Source: Roseobacter sp. MED193 | Lineage (GTDB): Bacteria > Pseudomonadota > Alphaproteobacteria > Rhodobacterales > Rhodobacteraceae | Length of the DNA: 64,000 nt | Direction of reading: 5' to 3' | Assembly: GCF_000152965.1 (NCBI RefSeq) | Contig: NZ_CH902583.1 | Span: 4,032,219-4,096,218, forward strand | Part shown: one piece after another, positions 34,754-44,173 of the stretch | How the letters are laid out: each line of letters starts with the position of its first letter | Position numbering within the stretch: the first letter of the stretch is position 1 | Notes under the pieces: model-generated | What the model was told of the DNA's origin: nothing | Seen by the model: only the letters and a program-made list of their open reading frames with translations | Databases searched by the model: none | Position numbers and translations under genes: made by a program

Positions 34754-36172
34754 ATGGCTTTGCACATCCCCTTTGACAATACTTATGCCCTGCTGGGGCC
34801 CGGTTTTTTCAGCAAGCAACTGCCTGACCCGGTGGTGGCGCCGCGGTTGATCGCCTTTAATCAGAGATTGGCCGATGTGCTGCAGCTGGGGGCAGGTGAG
34901 CCTGCGGAGATGGAGCAGATTTTTGCTGGAAATCAAATTCCAGCTGGGGCGGATCCTTTGGCGCAGGCCTATGCAGGGCACCAGTTCGGCAATTTCAATC
35001 CGCAGCTGGGCGATGGTCGTGCGATCCTGCTGGGGGAGGTGACGGGTACAGATGGTGTTCGTTATGATATCCAGCTCAAAGGTTCGGGGCGCACGCCTTA
35101 CTCCCGTCAGGGCGATGGACGCGCTTGGCTCGGCCCGGTTCTGCGCGAATTCGTGGTTTCAGAAGCGATGCATGCTCTGGGCGTACCCACCACGCGCGCG
35201 CTGGCGGCCGTGGCAACGGGTGAGACCGTCTGGCGTGAGGGCGGAATGCCCGGCGCGGTTCTTACACGTGTTGCTGCAAGTCATCTTCGGGTTGGCACCT
35301 TTCAGTATTTTGCCGCCCGCGGCGAAACTGAGGCGCTGAAGCGGCTGACAACCTACGCTATCGAGCGCCACTACCCCCAGGCTCAGGGGGCGCTGGGACT
35401 GTTGCGAGCGGTGCGCGATGCACAGGCGCGGCTGATTGCGTCCTGGATGTCGGTCGGCTTCATTCACGGGGTGATGAACACCGACAACTGCAGCATTTCT
35501 GGCGAGACGATCGATTATGGTCCCTGTGCCTTTATGGATCAATACCGGGCAGATCAAGTTTACTCATCGATTGATCGAATGGGGCGTTATGCCTACGCAA
35601 ACCAGCCAAAAATTGTGGTCTGGAACCTTGCGCAGCTCGCCACGGCCTTAATTCAGCAACTGGATGATCCGCAAGAGGCGGTGGAAGAGGCGACGGCTAT
35701 TATTCATGCAATGCCGTCACTGATCGAAGTCGAATGGCTGCGTCTGTTTCGGCGCAAACTTGGGCTTGAGACAGTGGCGCCTGAAGATCTGGACCTGATC
35801 TCAGACCTGTTGCAGCTGATGTCCGATGGGCAGGCAGATTTCACCAATACCTTCAGGGCTTTGTCTGAAGGGAACGCAGTAGAGCAATTCCGCGACGCAA
35901 AGGCCTTTGAGGTGTGGAATGCGCGCTGGATGCAGCGGCGCGCCCAGGAGCAAAACGCCGAGGCACTGATGCGGGCGAGTAACCCGGTCTATATTCCGCG
36001 TAACCATAAAATGGAGGAAATGATCGCCGCAGCTGTGGCAGGTGATTTCACGCTGTTTGAGCGCCTCAGGGTGGTTCTTGCTACCCCCTTTGACGTGCAG
36101 CCAGGTGCTGAGGATCTGCGACGAGCTCCGGAGGCCCATGAGGTCGTTGGGGCGACCTTTTGCGGCACGTGA
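34754..36172 (+). CDS. selO: Protein adenylyltransferase SelO (YdiU)
   Basis: This 472-residue pseudokinase-fold enzyme transfers AMP to protein Ser/Thr/Tyr, and the family is linked to oxidative-stress protection. Signatures are LKGSGRTPYSRQGDGRAW with the nucleotide-binding residues, GPVLREFVVSEAMHALGVPT, and the metal/catalytic stretch GVMNTDNCSISGETIDYGPC. It ends FCGT without selenocysteine, as bacterial members do. Length fits. Monocistronic, with a terminator 190 bp after. Confidence 0.95.
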   Translation: MALHIPFDNTYALLGPGFFSKQLPDPVVAPRLIAFNQRLADVLQLGAGEPAEMEQIFAGNQIPAGADPLAQAYAGHQFGNFNPQLGDGRAILLGEVTGTDGVRYDIQLKGSGRTPYSRQGDGRAWLGPVLREFVVSEAMHALGVPTTRALAAVATGETVWREGGMPGAVLTRVAASHLRVGTFQYFAARGETEALKRLTTYAIERHYPQAQGALGLLRAVRDAQARLIASWMSVGFIHGVMNTDNCSISGETIDYGPCAFMDQYRADQVYSSIDRMGRYAYANQPKIVVWNLAQLATALIQQLDDPQEAVEEATAIIHAMPSLIEVEWLRLFRRKLGLETVAPEDLDLISDLLQLMSDGQADFTNTFRALSEGNAVEQFRDAKAFEVWNARWMQRRAQEQNAEALMRASNPVYIPRNHKMEEMIAAAVAGDFTLFERLRVVLATPFDVQPGAEDLRRAPEAHEVVGATFCGT

Positions 36173-36362
36173 TTTTCCGTGTCGGGGCAAGGTGCGAGAT
36201 TTCCTCGCGCACTGGTGGCAACCGTGCCTTTTGATGCCTACGCGCCAATCTGTTTGCAGGACCGGCAGAAGGAAAGGGCCAAGCCATTCTATGCTGATAG
36301 GTCTACCCTGACATTCAATTCAGTCGGAATAGGCGTTTGCGTTTTGTGGTGCTGCGTATAGC

Positions 36363-36393
36363 AGAGCGCCCCGCAAAAAGCGGGGTGCTCTTT
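36363..36393 (+). terminator. Terminator between selO and the helicase gene
   Basis: A 12-bp stem (5' arm AGAGCGCCCCGC, one G-U pair) has an A5 loop and a short T run. It lies in the convergent gap and can serve selO; on the minus strand it lies after the helicase stop. Confidence 0.7.
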
Positions 36394-36425
36394 ACTAAAT
36401 ATGGGATAGGCGCGGACTAAGAGTG

Positions 36426-37739
36426 TTAGCGCGCCTGGCGACGTCTGCTATTGCCTGCGCCGCCGGCTCCGTTCCCAGATCCACCGGGTTTGCCACCACT
36501 GCGGGCGCCACCGCCACCTTGACCACGACCACCGCCGCCCCGGCGACGATTGCCACCTGGTTTGCCGCCAGGACGGCCACCGCGTGAAGGGGTGGCGCCC
36601 GGAACGGGCTCCCAAGGACTGCCCGAGGCAGTTGGGATGGTGATCTTCATCACCTTCTGGATCGCTTTCAGCTCTTCCATTTCATCGGGGGAGCAGAAGG
36701 CCACGGCCTGGCCATCCTTGCCAGCGCGGGCGGTTCGGCCGATCCGGTGCACATAGGCATCCGGCACATTGGGCAGCTCGTAGTTATAGACGTATTTCAC
36801 ATCCGGGATGTCGAGCCCGCGGGCTGCCACATCCGTTGCCACCAGGACTTTGATCTGGCCGGACTTAAACGCCGCCAAGGCACGCTCGCGCTGACCCTGG
36901 CTTTTGTTGCCATGAATGGCGGCTGCGGCAAAGCCGGATTTCTCCAGCACTTTCATCAGCTTTTCCATACCGTGTTTGGTGCGGCCAAAGACCAGCGTGC
37001 GCTCATCCTTATGTTCAGTCAGCAGTTCCTTCAGTAGGCTCAGCTTCTCGGCCTTGGCGATGAAATGCACCGATTGGGTCACCTTGGCGGCGGGTTTGCC
37101 GGGCGGGGTGACTTCGATGCGCACAGGTCGATTGAGATAGGAGTTGGCGATCTCATTCATCTGCTTTGGCATGGTGGCCGAGAACAGCATGGTCTGGCGT
37201 TCCTCGGGCAGCAGGGATGAGATCTTGCGCAGGGCATGGATAAAGCCGAGGTCCAGCATTTGGTCGGCCTCGTCCAGCACCAGGAAATCACAGGAGCCCA
37301 GATCCAGCGCGTTACGGTCCAGAATATCTAACAGGCGGCCAGGGGTCGCCACCAGGATGTCAGTGCCGCGTGAAATACGCTGAATTTGCGGGTTGATCGA
37401 TACTCCGCCAACCACCAGGCCGATCTTCATCGGGGTGCCTTCGGTGAGGGCCTTCAATGTGGCTGCGATCTGATTGGCCAGTTCGCGGGTGGGGGCCAGG
37501 ACCAAGCCGCGTACGGTATGGGCCGCGGGTTTGCGGCCATAGTCCAGCATGCGCGAAATCAGTGGCACACCAAAGGCTGCGGTCTTGCCGGTGCCGGTCT
37601 GGGCCAGGCCCAAGACGTCTTCACCGTTCAGGGCATGGGGAATAGCGCGCGCCTGGATTGGGGTTGGATCCTTTAGACCCATGTCGGCCAGACGGGCCAG
37701 AACTTGATCGGGCAGGCCCATTGTAGAAAATTCAGTCAC
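36426..37739 (-). CDS. rhlE: DEAD-box RNA helicase, RhlE-like
   Basis: This 437-residue helicase has the Q motif (GLKDPTPIQARAIPH), AQTGTGKTAAF, PTRELANQI, VLDEADQMLD, SAT, and HRIGRTARAGKDGQ. The C-terminal tail (about 380-437) is Gly/Arg-rich with RGG-like repeats that bind RNA nonspecifically. Members unwind short RNA duplexes in ribosome assembly or mRNA decay. Its 359-bp upstream region contains a nested stem-loop that could be a structured leader. Assignment to RhlE over other DEAD groups is tentative. Confidence 0.9.
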   Translation of the reverse strand: MTEFSTMGLPDQVLARLADMGLKDPTPIQARAIPHALNGEDVLGLAQTGTGKTAAFGVPLISRMLDYGRKPAAHTVRGLVLAPTRELANQIAATLKALTEGTPMKIGLVVGGVSINPQIQRISRGTDILVATPGRLLDILDRNALDLGSCDFLVLDEADQMLDLGFIHALRKISSLLPEERQTMLFSATMPKQMNEIANSYLNRPVRIEVTPPGKPAAKVTQSVHFIAKAEKLSLLKELLTEHKDERTLVFGRTKHGMEKLMKVLEKSGFAAAAIHGNKSQGQRERALAAFKSGQIKVLVATDVAARGLDIPDVKYVYNYELPNVPDAYVHRIGRTARAGKDGQAVAFCSPDEMEELKAIQKVMKITIPTASGSPWEPVPGATPSRGGRPGGKPGGNRRRGGGGRGQGGGGARSGGKPGGSGNGAGGAGNSRRRQAR

Positions 37740-38098
37740 GTATCGTCCTTTCGCGGCTCAGTGCAATCGGCACGAACCGTTTCGGCCAGTCGCAATAGGC
37801 GCTGGCTCTTGGTGGGGCAAAGCCCTCGAACGGAGGCTGGCGATTGCCAGTCCGCTGGGATTTGCGAGTGCCCCACGCGTGATTTTGGGAACCTTGGCAC
37901 TTCACTAGACAGCGGGTCTGTCGCGCATATCGCGCGTCCTGGCTGTCTCTGCTCACGCGGCAGGGAAGGATGCCTATGCCCCACATGGGCGGTTCTGTGG
38001 ATAAAGTCAATGACGCGTTCATGTGGAATTTCGGTTTTCGTCGGCGCGTTGATTGACTACATAGAGAACCCAGACCAGCGGACGGAAAGCAAAACGTG
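37740..38098. promoter_or_regulatory. Divergent control region of the helicase and fur genes
   Basis: A gap of 359 bp without a supportable gene. It holds the nested structure described separately at 37812-37876 and a small palindrome CGCGC-ATATC-GCGCG at 37922-37936. Promoters for both genes are expected here but no clear sigma-70 pair was found. Confidence 0.5.
37812..37876 (-). promoter_or_regulatory. Nested stem-loop in the helicase leader
   Basis: An outer perfect 8-bp stem (GTGGGGCA with TGCCCCAC) encloses a hairpin at 37831-37854 (CTGGC-GATT-GCCAG extended by CGGA/TCCG). A competing local pairing GGGC-AAA-GCCC at 37815-37825 uses the same bases as the outer stem, so two exclusive folds are possible. 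It lies 73-137 bp upstream of the helicase start. Confidence 0.45.
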
Positions 38099-38518
38099 AT
38101 GACAATTATCGCTCGATGTGAGGCCAAAGGCCTGCGGATGACCGGCCAGCGCCGGGTGATTGCCCGTGCCCTGCAGGAGAGCGCCGACCATCCGGATGTT
38201 GAAGAGCTCTATGCTCGCGCCAGTGCGCTGGATGCGGGGATTTCTCTGGCCACTGTCTATCGGACCGTCAAGCTGTTCGAAGAGGCGGGGATTCTGGACC
38301 GGCTGGAATTTGGCGATGGCCGCGCCCGCTATGAGGATGCCGACCGGGAACACCACGATCACCTGATTGACATTAACACCGGCGCAGTTATCGAATTTTG
38401 CGATCCTGATATCGAAGCGCTGCAAGAGCGTATCGCTGCGAAACTGGGCTATCAGCTCAAAGGGCATAAACTGGAGCTTTATGGGGTGCCTTTGAAGAAA
38501 CGTGACCGGGCAGACTAG
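38099..38518 (+). CDS. fur: Fur-family metal-responsive regulator
   Basis: A 139-residue Fur/Mur-type repressor. The winged helix contains RMTGQRRVIARALQ and ISLATVYRTVKLFEEAGI; the metal site includes EHHDHLIDI. The usual CxxC structural zinc site after it is absent (NTGAVIEF), as in alphaproteobacterial Fur/Mur proteins, which often sense Mn or Fe. Irr, the other Fur-type protein in this group, is an alternative. ATG at 38099 is preferred over the GTG one codon upstream. Autoregulation is plausible but no operator was identified. Confidence 0.88.
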   Translation: MTIIARCEAKGLRMTGQRRVIARALQESADHPDVEELYARASALDAGISLATVYRTVKLFEEAGILDRLEFGDGRARYEDADREHHDHLIDINTGAVIEFCDPDIEALQERIAAKLGYQLKGHKLELYGVPLKKRDRAD

Positions 38519-38740
38519 TAGCCCCAAGGCGCAAAGTTCGACGAGGATTGCACCTGTTGAGCTCTCACTTCCCAGAGGGGGCATCAACATTTGTGAACGC
38601 GTTGCCCACAAACTGTTGTGTTCGGTGTCGCAAAGGGACTTGCAGCCTGCCTGCCTGCCCCCCATCCACTGGGATGGCTGCGGCACCGGGCCAACAACTC
38701 CGGCGCGCCAAACAGCGCATGTTTATTTGGAGGGCCAGGC

Positions 38741-39634
38741 GTGAACAATCTTAACGGCATTCTATTCATCATTGCAGCTATGGCTGCCTTCACATTGGAA
38801 GACGCCTTCATCAAACGCCTGTCTGGAGAGGTTCCTGTTGGCCAGATCCTGATCATGCTTGGTATTGGTTCGGGGGCTGTTTTTGCGGGTGCGGCCTTGT
38901 ATCGGGGGGACAACCTGTTTGCGCCTGCGGCCTGGCGTGGAACGGCGATCCTGCGCACGCTGTCCGAAGCCCTCGGCGCCATGGCTTTTGCTACTGCGTT
39001 GTCTTTGGTCGATATCTCGACAGTTGCCGCAGTGTTTCAAGCCCTGCCGTTGGTCATTACTATGGGGGCAGCGCTGTTTCTGGGGGAGCAGGTCGGCTGG
39101 CGGCGTTGGAGTGCGATCTGTGTTGGTTTTGCCGGGGTCTTGATGATTGTTCGCCCTGGGCTAGACGGGTTTGATCCTTCGGTCATTTTGGTGCTTTTTG
39201 CAGTATTAGCCATTGCTGCGAGGGACTTGCTTACCCGCCTGGTTGACAGCCAGGTGTCCTCTGCTGTTGTCAGCTTTCAGGCATTTGCTTCGCTCATTGT
39301 GGCCGGGGCTCTGCTATTGCTGATGACCGGCGAGACGGCCTCTGCCATCAACAGGCCGCAAGCTGGGCTGATGCTGGGTGGTATTATCTTTGGTGTCATT
39401 GGCTATTATGCCATTGTTCGGGCGACCCGCATAGGCGATGCCTCTGCAATTACCCCGTTTCGCTATAGCAGGTTGCTGTTTTCTATTTTGATCGGCGTCG
39501 TTGTATTTGGCGAACGACCCGATGCCATGACACTTGGCGGGGCGGCGCTGATTATTGCCTCTGGGCTCTATACCTTTGTGCGGGAGCGCCGCTTGGCCCG
39601 TGCCCCGGTCCCGGTTGCAGCCGAAAGAGCCTGA
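38741..39634 (+). CDS. DMT/EamA family transporter
   Basis: A 297-residue inner-membrane protein of ten helices in two EamA repeats (FIIAAMAAFTLEDAFIKRL at the start; ALSLVDISTVAAVFQALPLV in the first half; AITPFRYSRLLFSILIG in the second). Start is GTG at 38741, 7 nt after GGAGG; upstream extension would be non-hydrophobic. Unlike the DMT gene at 8740, it has a normal short loop between helices 2 and 3. Substrate unknown; stands between fur and eno. Confidence 0.88.
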   Translation: MNNLNGILFIIAAMAAFTLEDAFIKRLSGEVPVGQILIMLGIGSGAVFAGAALYRGDNLFAPAAWRGTAILRTLSEALGAMAFATALSLVDISTVAAVFQALPLVITMGAALFLGEQVGWRRWSAICVGFAGVLMIVRPGLDGFDPSVILVLFAVLAIAARDLLTRLVDSQVSSAVVSFQAFASLIVAGALLLLMTGETASAINRPQAGLMLGGIIFGVIGYYAIVRATRIGDASAITPFRYSRLLFSILIGVVVFGERPDAMTLGGAALIIASGLYTFVRERRLARAPVPVAAERA

Positions 39635-39725
39635 ACGGACCCTGGGCTATTTTCTACGCCTTCGCTCCAATCAACAAGCGCTGTCTTTTTCTCGACATCG
39701 ATACCGGTGGCGCAAACAGGTGAAT

Positions 39726-39766
39726 GGTAACGTTAACTGTGCCAGTTAATTGCCGTTAGCGGTAAC
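39726..39766 (+). promoter_or_regulatory. Two LacI-type operator-like palindromes upstream of eno
   Basis: GGTAACGTTAAC (39726-39737) and GTTAGCGGTAAC (39755-39766) are each near-palindromes with a central CG, 29 bp centre to centre. A further perfect palindrome, TTAACTG-TGC-CAGTTAA, lies at 39733-39749. LacI-family sites have this CG-centred form. The global carbon regulator CceR/PckR of alphaproteobacteria is an attractive candidate, by analogy. Confidence 0.5.
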
Positions 39767-39774
39767 GAAGGCTG

Positions 39775-41115
<1,341 letters not shown>

Positions 41116-41155
41116 GCGATATTGGCTGAAGCTGGCGCTTCAGACAGGTTGAACA

Positions 41156-41183
41156 GGGGCAGCTCTTTGAGCTGCCCCTTTTT
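41156..41183 (+). terminator. Rho-independent terminator of eno
   Basis: Perfect 10-bp stem (GGGGCAGCTC and complement) with a TTT loop, followed by T5. A second smaller hairpin (CTGAAGC/GCTTCAG, 41126-41143) precedes it. Confidence 0.93.
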
Positions 41184-41272
41184 CGTGCCCCGCAACCGCC
41201 TCCATACTTTGGAGAGAAATCTTTAACTGGCATGCTTGCCTCTTGTCGAAAGGGATGTAACGTTCGCCTCAA

Positions 41273-41288
41273 AATTTGATCATATTAT
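41273..41288 (+). promoter_or_regulatory. 16-nt shared motif, copy 1 (upstream of GNAT gene)
   Basis: AATTTGATCATATTAT ends 9 bp before the GNAT start and recurs exactly, in reverse, at 45393-45408 upstream of an agmatinase gene. It may be an operator; AT-rich 16-mers are unlikely to recur by chance in this GC-rich DNA, but the evidence is only two copies. Confidence 0.4.
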
Positions 41289-41297
41289 GGGGTTGGA

Positions 41298-41744
41298 ATG
41301 GAAATTATCACTGCTGGTATTACCGATAGTAGATTGGTTGCAGGTTTTGTGGCTGCGCTGTTGAAAGAGCTATCGGGTGGGGAGCACTATGATCCAGATG
41401 ATCTGCTTGAACTCACTGCCGACCTGCTGGCCCGAGAGGAGGTGGTGGGATTGCTGGCCTTTGACGGAGATAAGCCGCTAGGGCTTATTATGCTCAATCA
41501 ATGTGCGGCAATTTACGCCGGTGGTCTCTTTGGTGAAATTACAGAACTCTTTGTCGTGCCTGATCAACGATCAAACGGCGTGGCACAGAAACTTCTGCTT
41601 GCAGCGCGGGACCTGGGTCGTGCGCGCGGCTGGAAACGGCTGGAAGTTGGCGCCCCAAATCAGCCTCAATGGCAGCGCAGCTTGCAGTTTTATCAGCGAG
41701 AAGGTTTTTTGGTGACAGGGCCGCGGCTGCGCCAATTGCTTTGA
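41298..41744 (+). CDS. GNAT acetyltransferase
   Basis: This 148-residue GNAT has the acetyl-CoA binding segment LFVVPDQRSNGVAQKLLLAARDLGRARGWKRLEV, where the R/Q-x-x-G-x-A motif is replaced by RSNGVA, and a C-terminal GFLVTGPRLRQLL. Substrate unknown. It starts just behind the 16-nt motif and is convergent with the next GNAT gene, 20 bp away. Confidence 0.88.
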   Translation: MEIITAGITDSRLVAGFVAALLKELSGGEHYDPDDLLELTADLLAREEVVGLLAFDGDKPLGLIMLNQCAAIYAGGLFGEITELFVVPDQRSNGVAQKLLLAARDLGRARGWKRLEVGAPNQPQWQRSLQFYQREGFLVTGPRLRQLL

Positions 41745-41764
41745 TCCAGTGGAATTCTATTCGG

Positions 41765-42214
41765 TTATAGAATCTTGGTCATCAACATATATCTGTCGCG
41801 TGGCTGGAACCTTGTGCGCTGATATAGTCTCTGGGCCTGCTCATTTTCCCGGTCCACCTCTAGATGCAGCGCTTTGATCCCGGCCTGTGCTAGGGTCTTG
41901 GGCAGCTCAATCAGCACCTCCGAGGCGAGGCCGCGTCCACGCACGGGCGGGCGGATGTAGATCTCATCAACAAACCCATCCATGCCGCCAAATTCCACTG
42001 ACCAGCCAAAGGTCACCACGATGTAGCCAATGGGCGCACGGGTGGGGCCGATGATATAGACCGCGCCATAGGGGATGCCCTCCAGCAGCGGCTCAATGCC
42101 AGCACGTTGAAGCTCTGGGCTGGTCTCGAGGCCTTCCTCGGCGTGAAAGGCTTCGACCATTGTGAGCAGCTTTTCCAGATGCTCTGGCCGGGCCAGATGC
42201 AGGGCGGCGCTCAT
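41765..42214 (-). CDS. GNAT acetyltransferase
   Basis: This 149-residue GNAT contains YIVVTFGWSVEFGGMDGFVDEIYI, the acetyl-CoA loop PPVRGRGLASEVLIEL (R-G-x-G-x-A), and KALHLEVDRENEQAQRLYQR as the last family motif. Its start overlaps the stop of the nucleoside-hydrolase gene (ATGA), suggesting a two-gene operon. Substrate unknown. Confidence 0.92.
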   Translation of the reverse strand: MSAALHLARPEHLEKLLTMVEAFHAEEGLETSPELQRAGIEPLLEGIPYGAVYIIGPTRAPIGYIVVTFGWSVEFGGMDGFVDEIYIRPPVRGRGLASEVLIELPKTLAQAGIKALHLEVDRENEQAQRLYQRTRFQPRDRYMLMTKIL

Positions 42215-43152
42215 AGGCGGGCCAAACGTTCGGTGATGAGTTTGAAAAAGCCCTCAGCATCAAGATCACCGATGAACAGGGCGTTAGGCCTGCGATCTGT
42301 AACACCCCACCAATCGGCGACGGTCATGCCAAGGGTGAGCTTTGACTGGGTTTCGATCTCTACATTGATATGGCGCCCAGTGAAGAGGTCCGGCGCAATG
42401 AGGTAGGCGATGACGCAGGGATCATGCAGCGGCCCCCCTTCGGAGCCATATTTCTCCATGTCGAACCGCTCAAAGAAATCGAGCATCTCTGCCGTGAAGG
42501 TTCCGGCAGAGTTGCCCAGGTTGCGCAGGGCCTCGATACGCGGGCGGGTGGTTAGGGCCTTATGGGTGACATCCAGCGGCATCATGGTGATCTGAATGCC
42601 AGATTTTAGCACGATTTCTGCGGCTTCCGGGTCAACGTAGATGTTGAATTCAGCCGCAGGGGTGACGTTGCCCACCTCAAAATAGGCGCCGCCCATCAGC
42701 ACAATTTCTTGTACTCGCGCCACGATATCGGGGGCAGCCTGAAAGGCGGCAGCGATATTGCTGAGAGGCCCCAAGGGGCAGAGGGTCACGCTGCCTGCGG
42801 GTTCGCGACGCAGCGTTTCTATGATGAAGTCGACACCGTTTTGGCTTTGCAGAGGCATCTTTGGCTCAAACAGCTCAGGGCCGTCCAGTCCAGTCTTACC
42901 ATGAACCTCTTCTGCGGTGACCAAGGGGCGCATCAGGGGCGCTGCGCGGCCTGCAAAGACGGGAACATCCGGGCGCGAGGCCACTTCGCAGATCATACGG
43001 GCATTTTTTTGGGTCAGTGACAGTGGCACATTGCCTGCCACGCAGGTGATGCCCAAGAGGTCGATCTGATCCGGGCTGGCCAACGCCAGTAAGAGAGCGA
43101 CGGCGTCATCCTGGCCAGGGTCAGTGTCGATAATTACTTTGCGGGCAGTCAT
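42211..43152 (-). CDS. Nucleoside hydrolase, IunH-like
   Basis: This 313-residue inosine-uridine-preferring hydrolase-type enzyme cleaves nucleosides to base and ribose. The calcium-binding N-terminal signature is IIDTDPGQDDAVALLLAL, followed by VFAGRAAPLMRPL and NIYVDPEAAEIVLKSG. The C-terminal HDPCVIAYLI carries the conserved Asp. First gene of a pair with the GNAT at 41765. Confidence 0.94.
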   Translation of the reverse strand: MTARKVIIDTDPGQDDAVALLLALASPDQIDLLGITCVAGNVPLSLTQKNARMICEVASRPDVPVFAGRAAPLMRPLVTAEEVHGKTGLDGPELFEPKMPLQSQNGVDFIIETLRREPAGSVTLCPLGPLSNIAAAFQAAPDIVARVQEIVLMGGAYFEVGNVTPAAEFNIYVDPEAAEIVLKSGIQITMMPLDVTHKALTTRPRIEALRNLGNSAGTFTAEMLDFFERFDMEKYGSEGGPLHDPCVIAYLIAPDLFTGRHINVEIETQSKLTLGMTVADWWGVTDRRPNALFIGDLDAEGFFKLITERLARL

Positions 43153-43264
43153 AGGCGGGGTCCTGTCGTAAGAGATGAGCGTTGCAGTGGAGATCGGAAA
43201 TGTCCAGCCTCGCGCCAGTGGAAGGGCGCGGGTTTTGAGAATTTAGACCAAGATGAGGCAGGGG

Positions 43265-44110
43265 TCAGGCAGATTTTCTTTCGTCTGCCTTTACGGCATC
43301 CCACAGCGCATCCATCTCTGTAAGATTGCTGTCTTCCGGGCGTTTTCCGCGTTGGGCGAGCTTTGCCTCGACGCCCTCAAATCGGCGGATGAATTTGGCG
43401 TTGGCTTTGCGCAGTGCTGCTTCGGGTTCAACACCGAGGTGGCGGCCCAGGTTGGCCATCACAAACATCAGATCGCCAAATTCCTCTTCGACTTCTGTCT
43501 CGGAGAGCTGGGCGCGGGCCTCGGCCAATTCGGCGCTTTCCTCAGCAATTTTGGCGATAACCTGATCAACCTGTGGCCAGTCAAAACCGACACGGGCGGC
43601 GCGTTTTTGTAGCTTGTAGGCCCGCAACAGGGCGGGCAGCCCGACTGCAACACCGTCCAAAGTGCCGGTTTCCTGCTTTCCTGCGCGCTCGGCCGCCTTG
43701 ATGGCTTCCCAGTCGGCGGTTTGCTGATCAGCGCTTTTGTTACGGTTTTCATCGCCGAAAACATGGGGATGACGCGAGACCATCTTGTTGGACATGGTGG
43801 TGACCACATCCTGAAAGGTGAAATGCCCGGCCTCAGTAGCCATCTGTGCATGAAAGACGGACTGGAACAACAGATCGCCCAATTCCCCCTTTAGCTCATC
43901 CCAGGCTTCGCGCTCAATTGCATCCGCGACCTCATAGGCTTCCTCGATCGTATAGGGCGCGACGGAGGCGAAATCCTGTTCCAGATCCCAGGGGCAGCCG
44001 TGGTTGGGGTCGCGTAGCGCTCGCATGATTTCGATCAGCCGTTCAATCCCTGCGGTTTCGCTTTGGATCAACGCCCTGTCGAAAGGGGGGGCTTGGGGTG
44101 TTTCGGGCAT
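43265..44110 (-). CDS. mazG: Nucleoside triphosphate pyrophosphohydrolase MazG
   Basis: This 281-residue all-alpha NTP pyrophosphatase removes aberrant or excess nucleoside triphosphates. Two MazG domains are visible. The first contains IMRALRDPNHGCPWDLEQDF and the EExxD-type ELKGELGDLLFQSVFHAQ. The second has EVEEEFGDLMFVMANLGRHLG. Start at MPETPQAPPFDR with GAGAGG upstream; further upstream sequence overlaps the divergent amidohydrolase. Complete. Confidence 0.95.
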   Translation of the reverse strand: MPETPQAPPFDRALIQSETAGIERLIEIMRALRDPNHGCPWDLEQDFASVAPYTIEEAYEVADAIEREAWDELKGELGDLLFQSVFHAQMATEAGHFTFQDVVTTMSNKMVSRHPHVFGDENRNKSADQQTADWEAIKAAERAGKQETGTLDGVAVGLPALLRAYKLQKRAARVGFDWPQVDQVIAKIAEESAELAEARAQLSETEVEEEFGDLMFVMANLGRHLGVEPEAALRKANAKFIRRFEGVEAKLAQRGKRPEDSNLTEMDALWDAVKADERKSA

Positions 44111-44173
44111 TGCAGCCTCTCTTGTTCCTGTGTCAGATGCATCAATCCCGATCCTCGCACAGGAGTCCACCCC

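Noticed and set aside
38650-38670. GCCT tandem repeat before the second DMT gene as a phase-variation tract
   Set aside because: Only about three units are present and they lie outside the coding frame and promoter; too short to support a switch.
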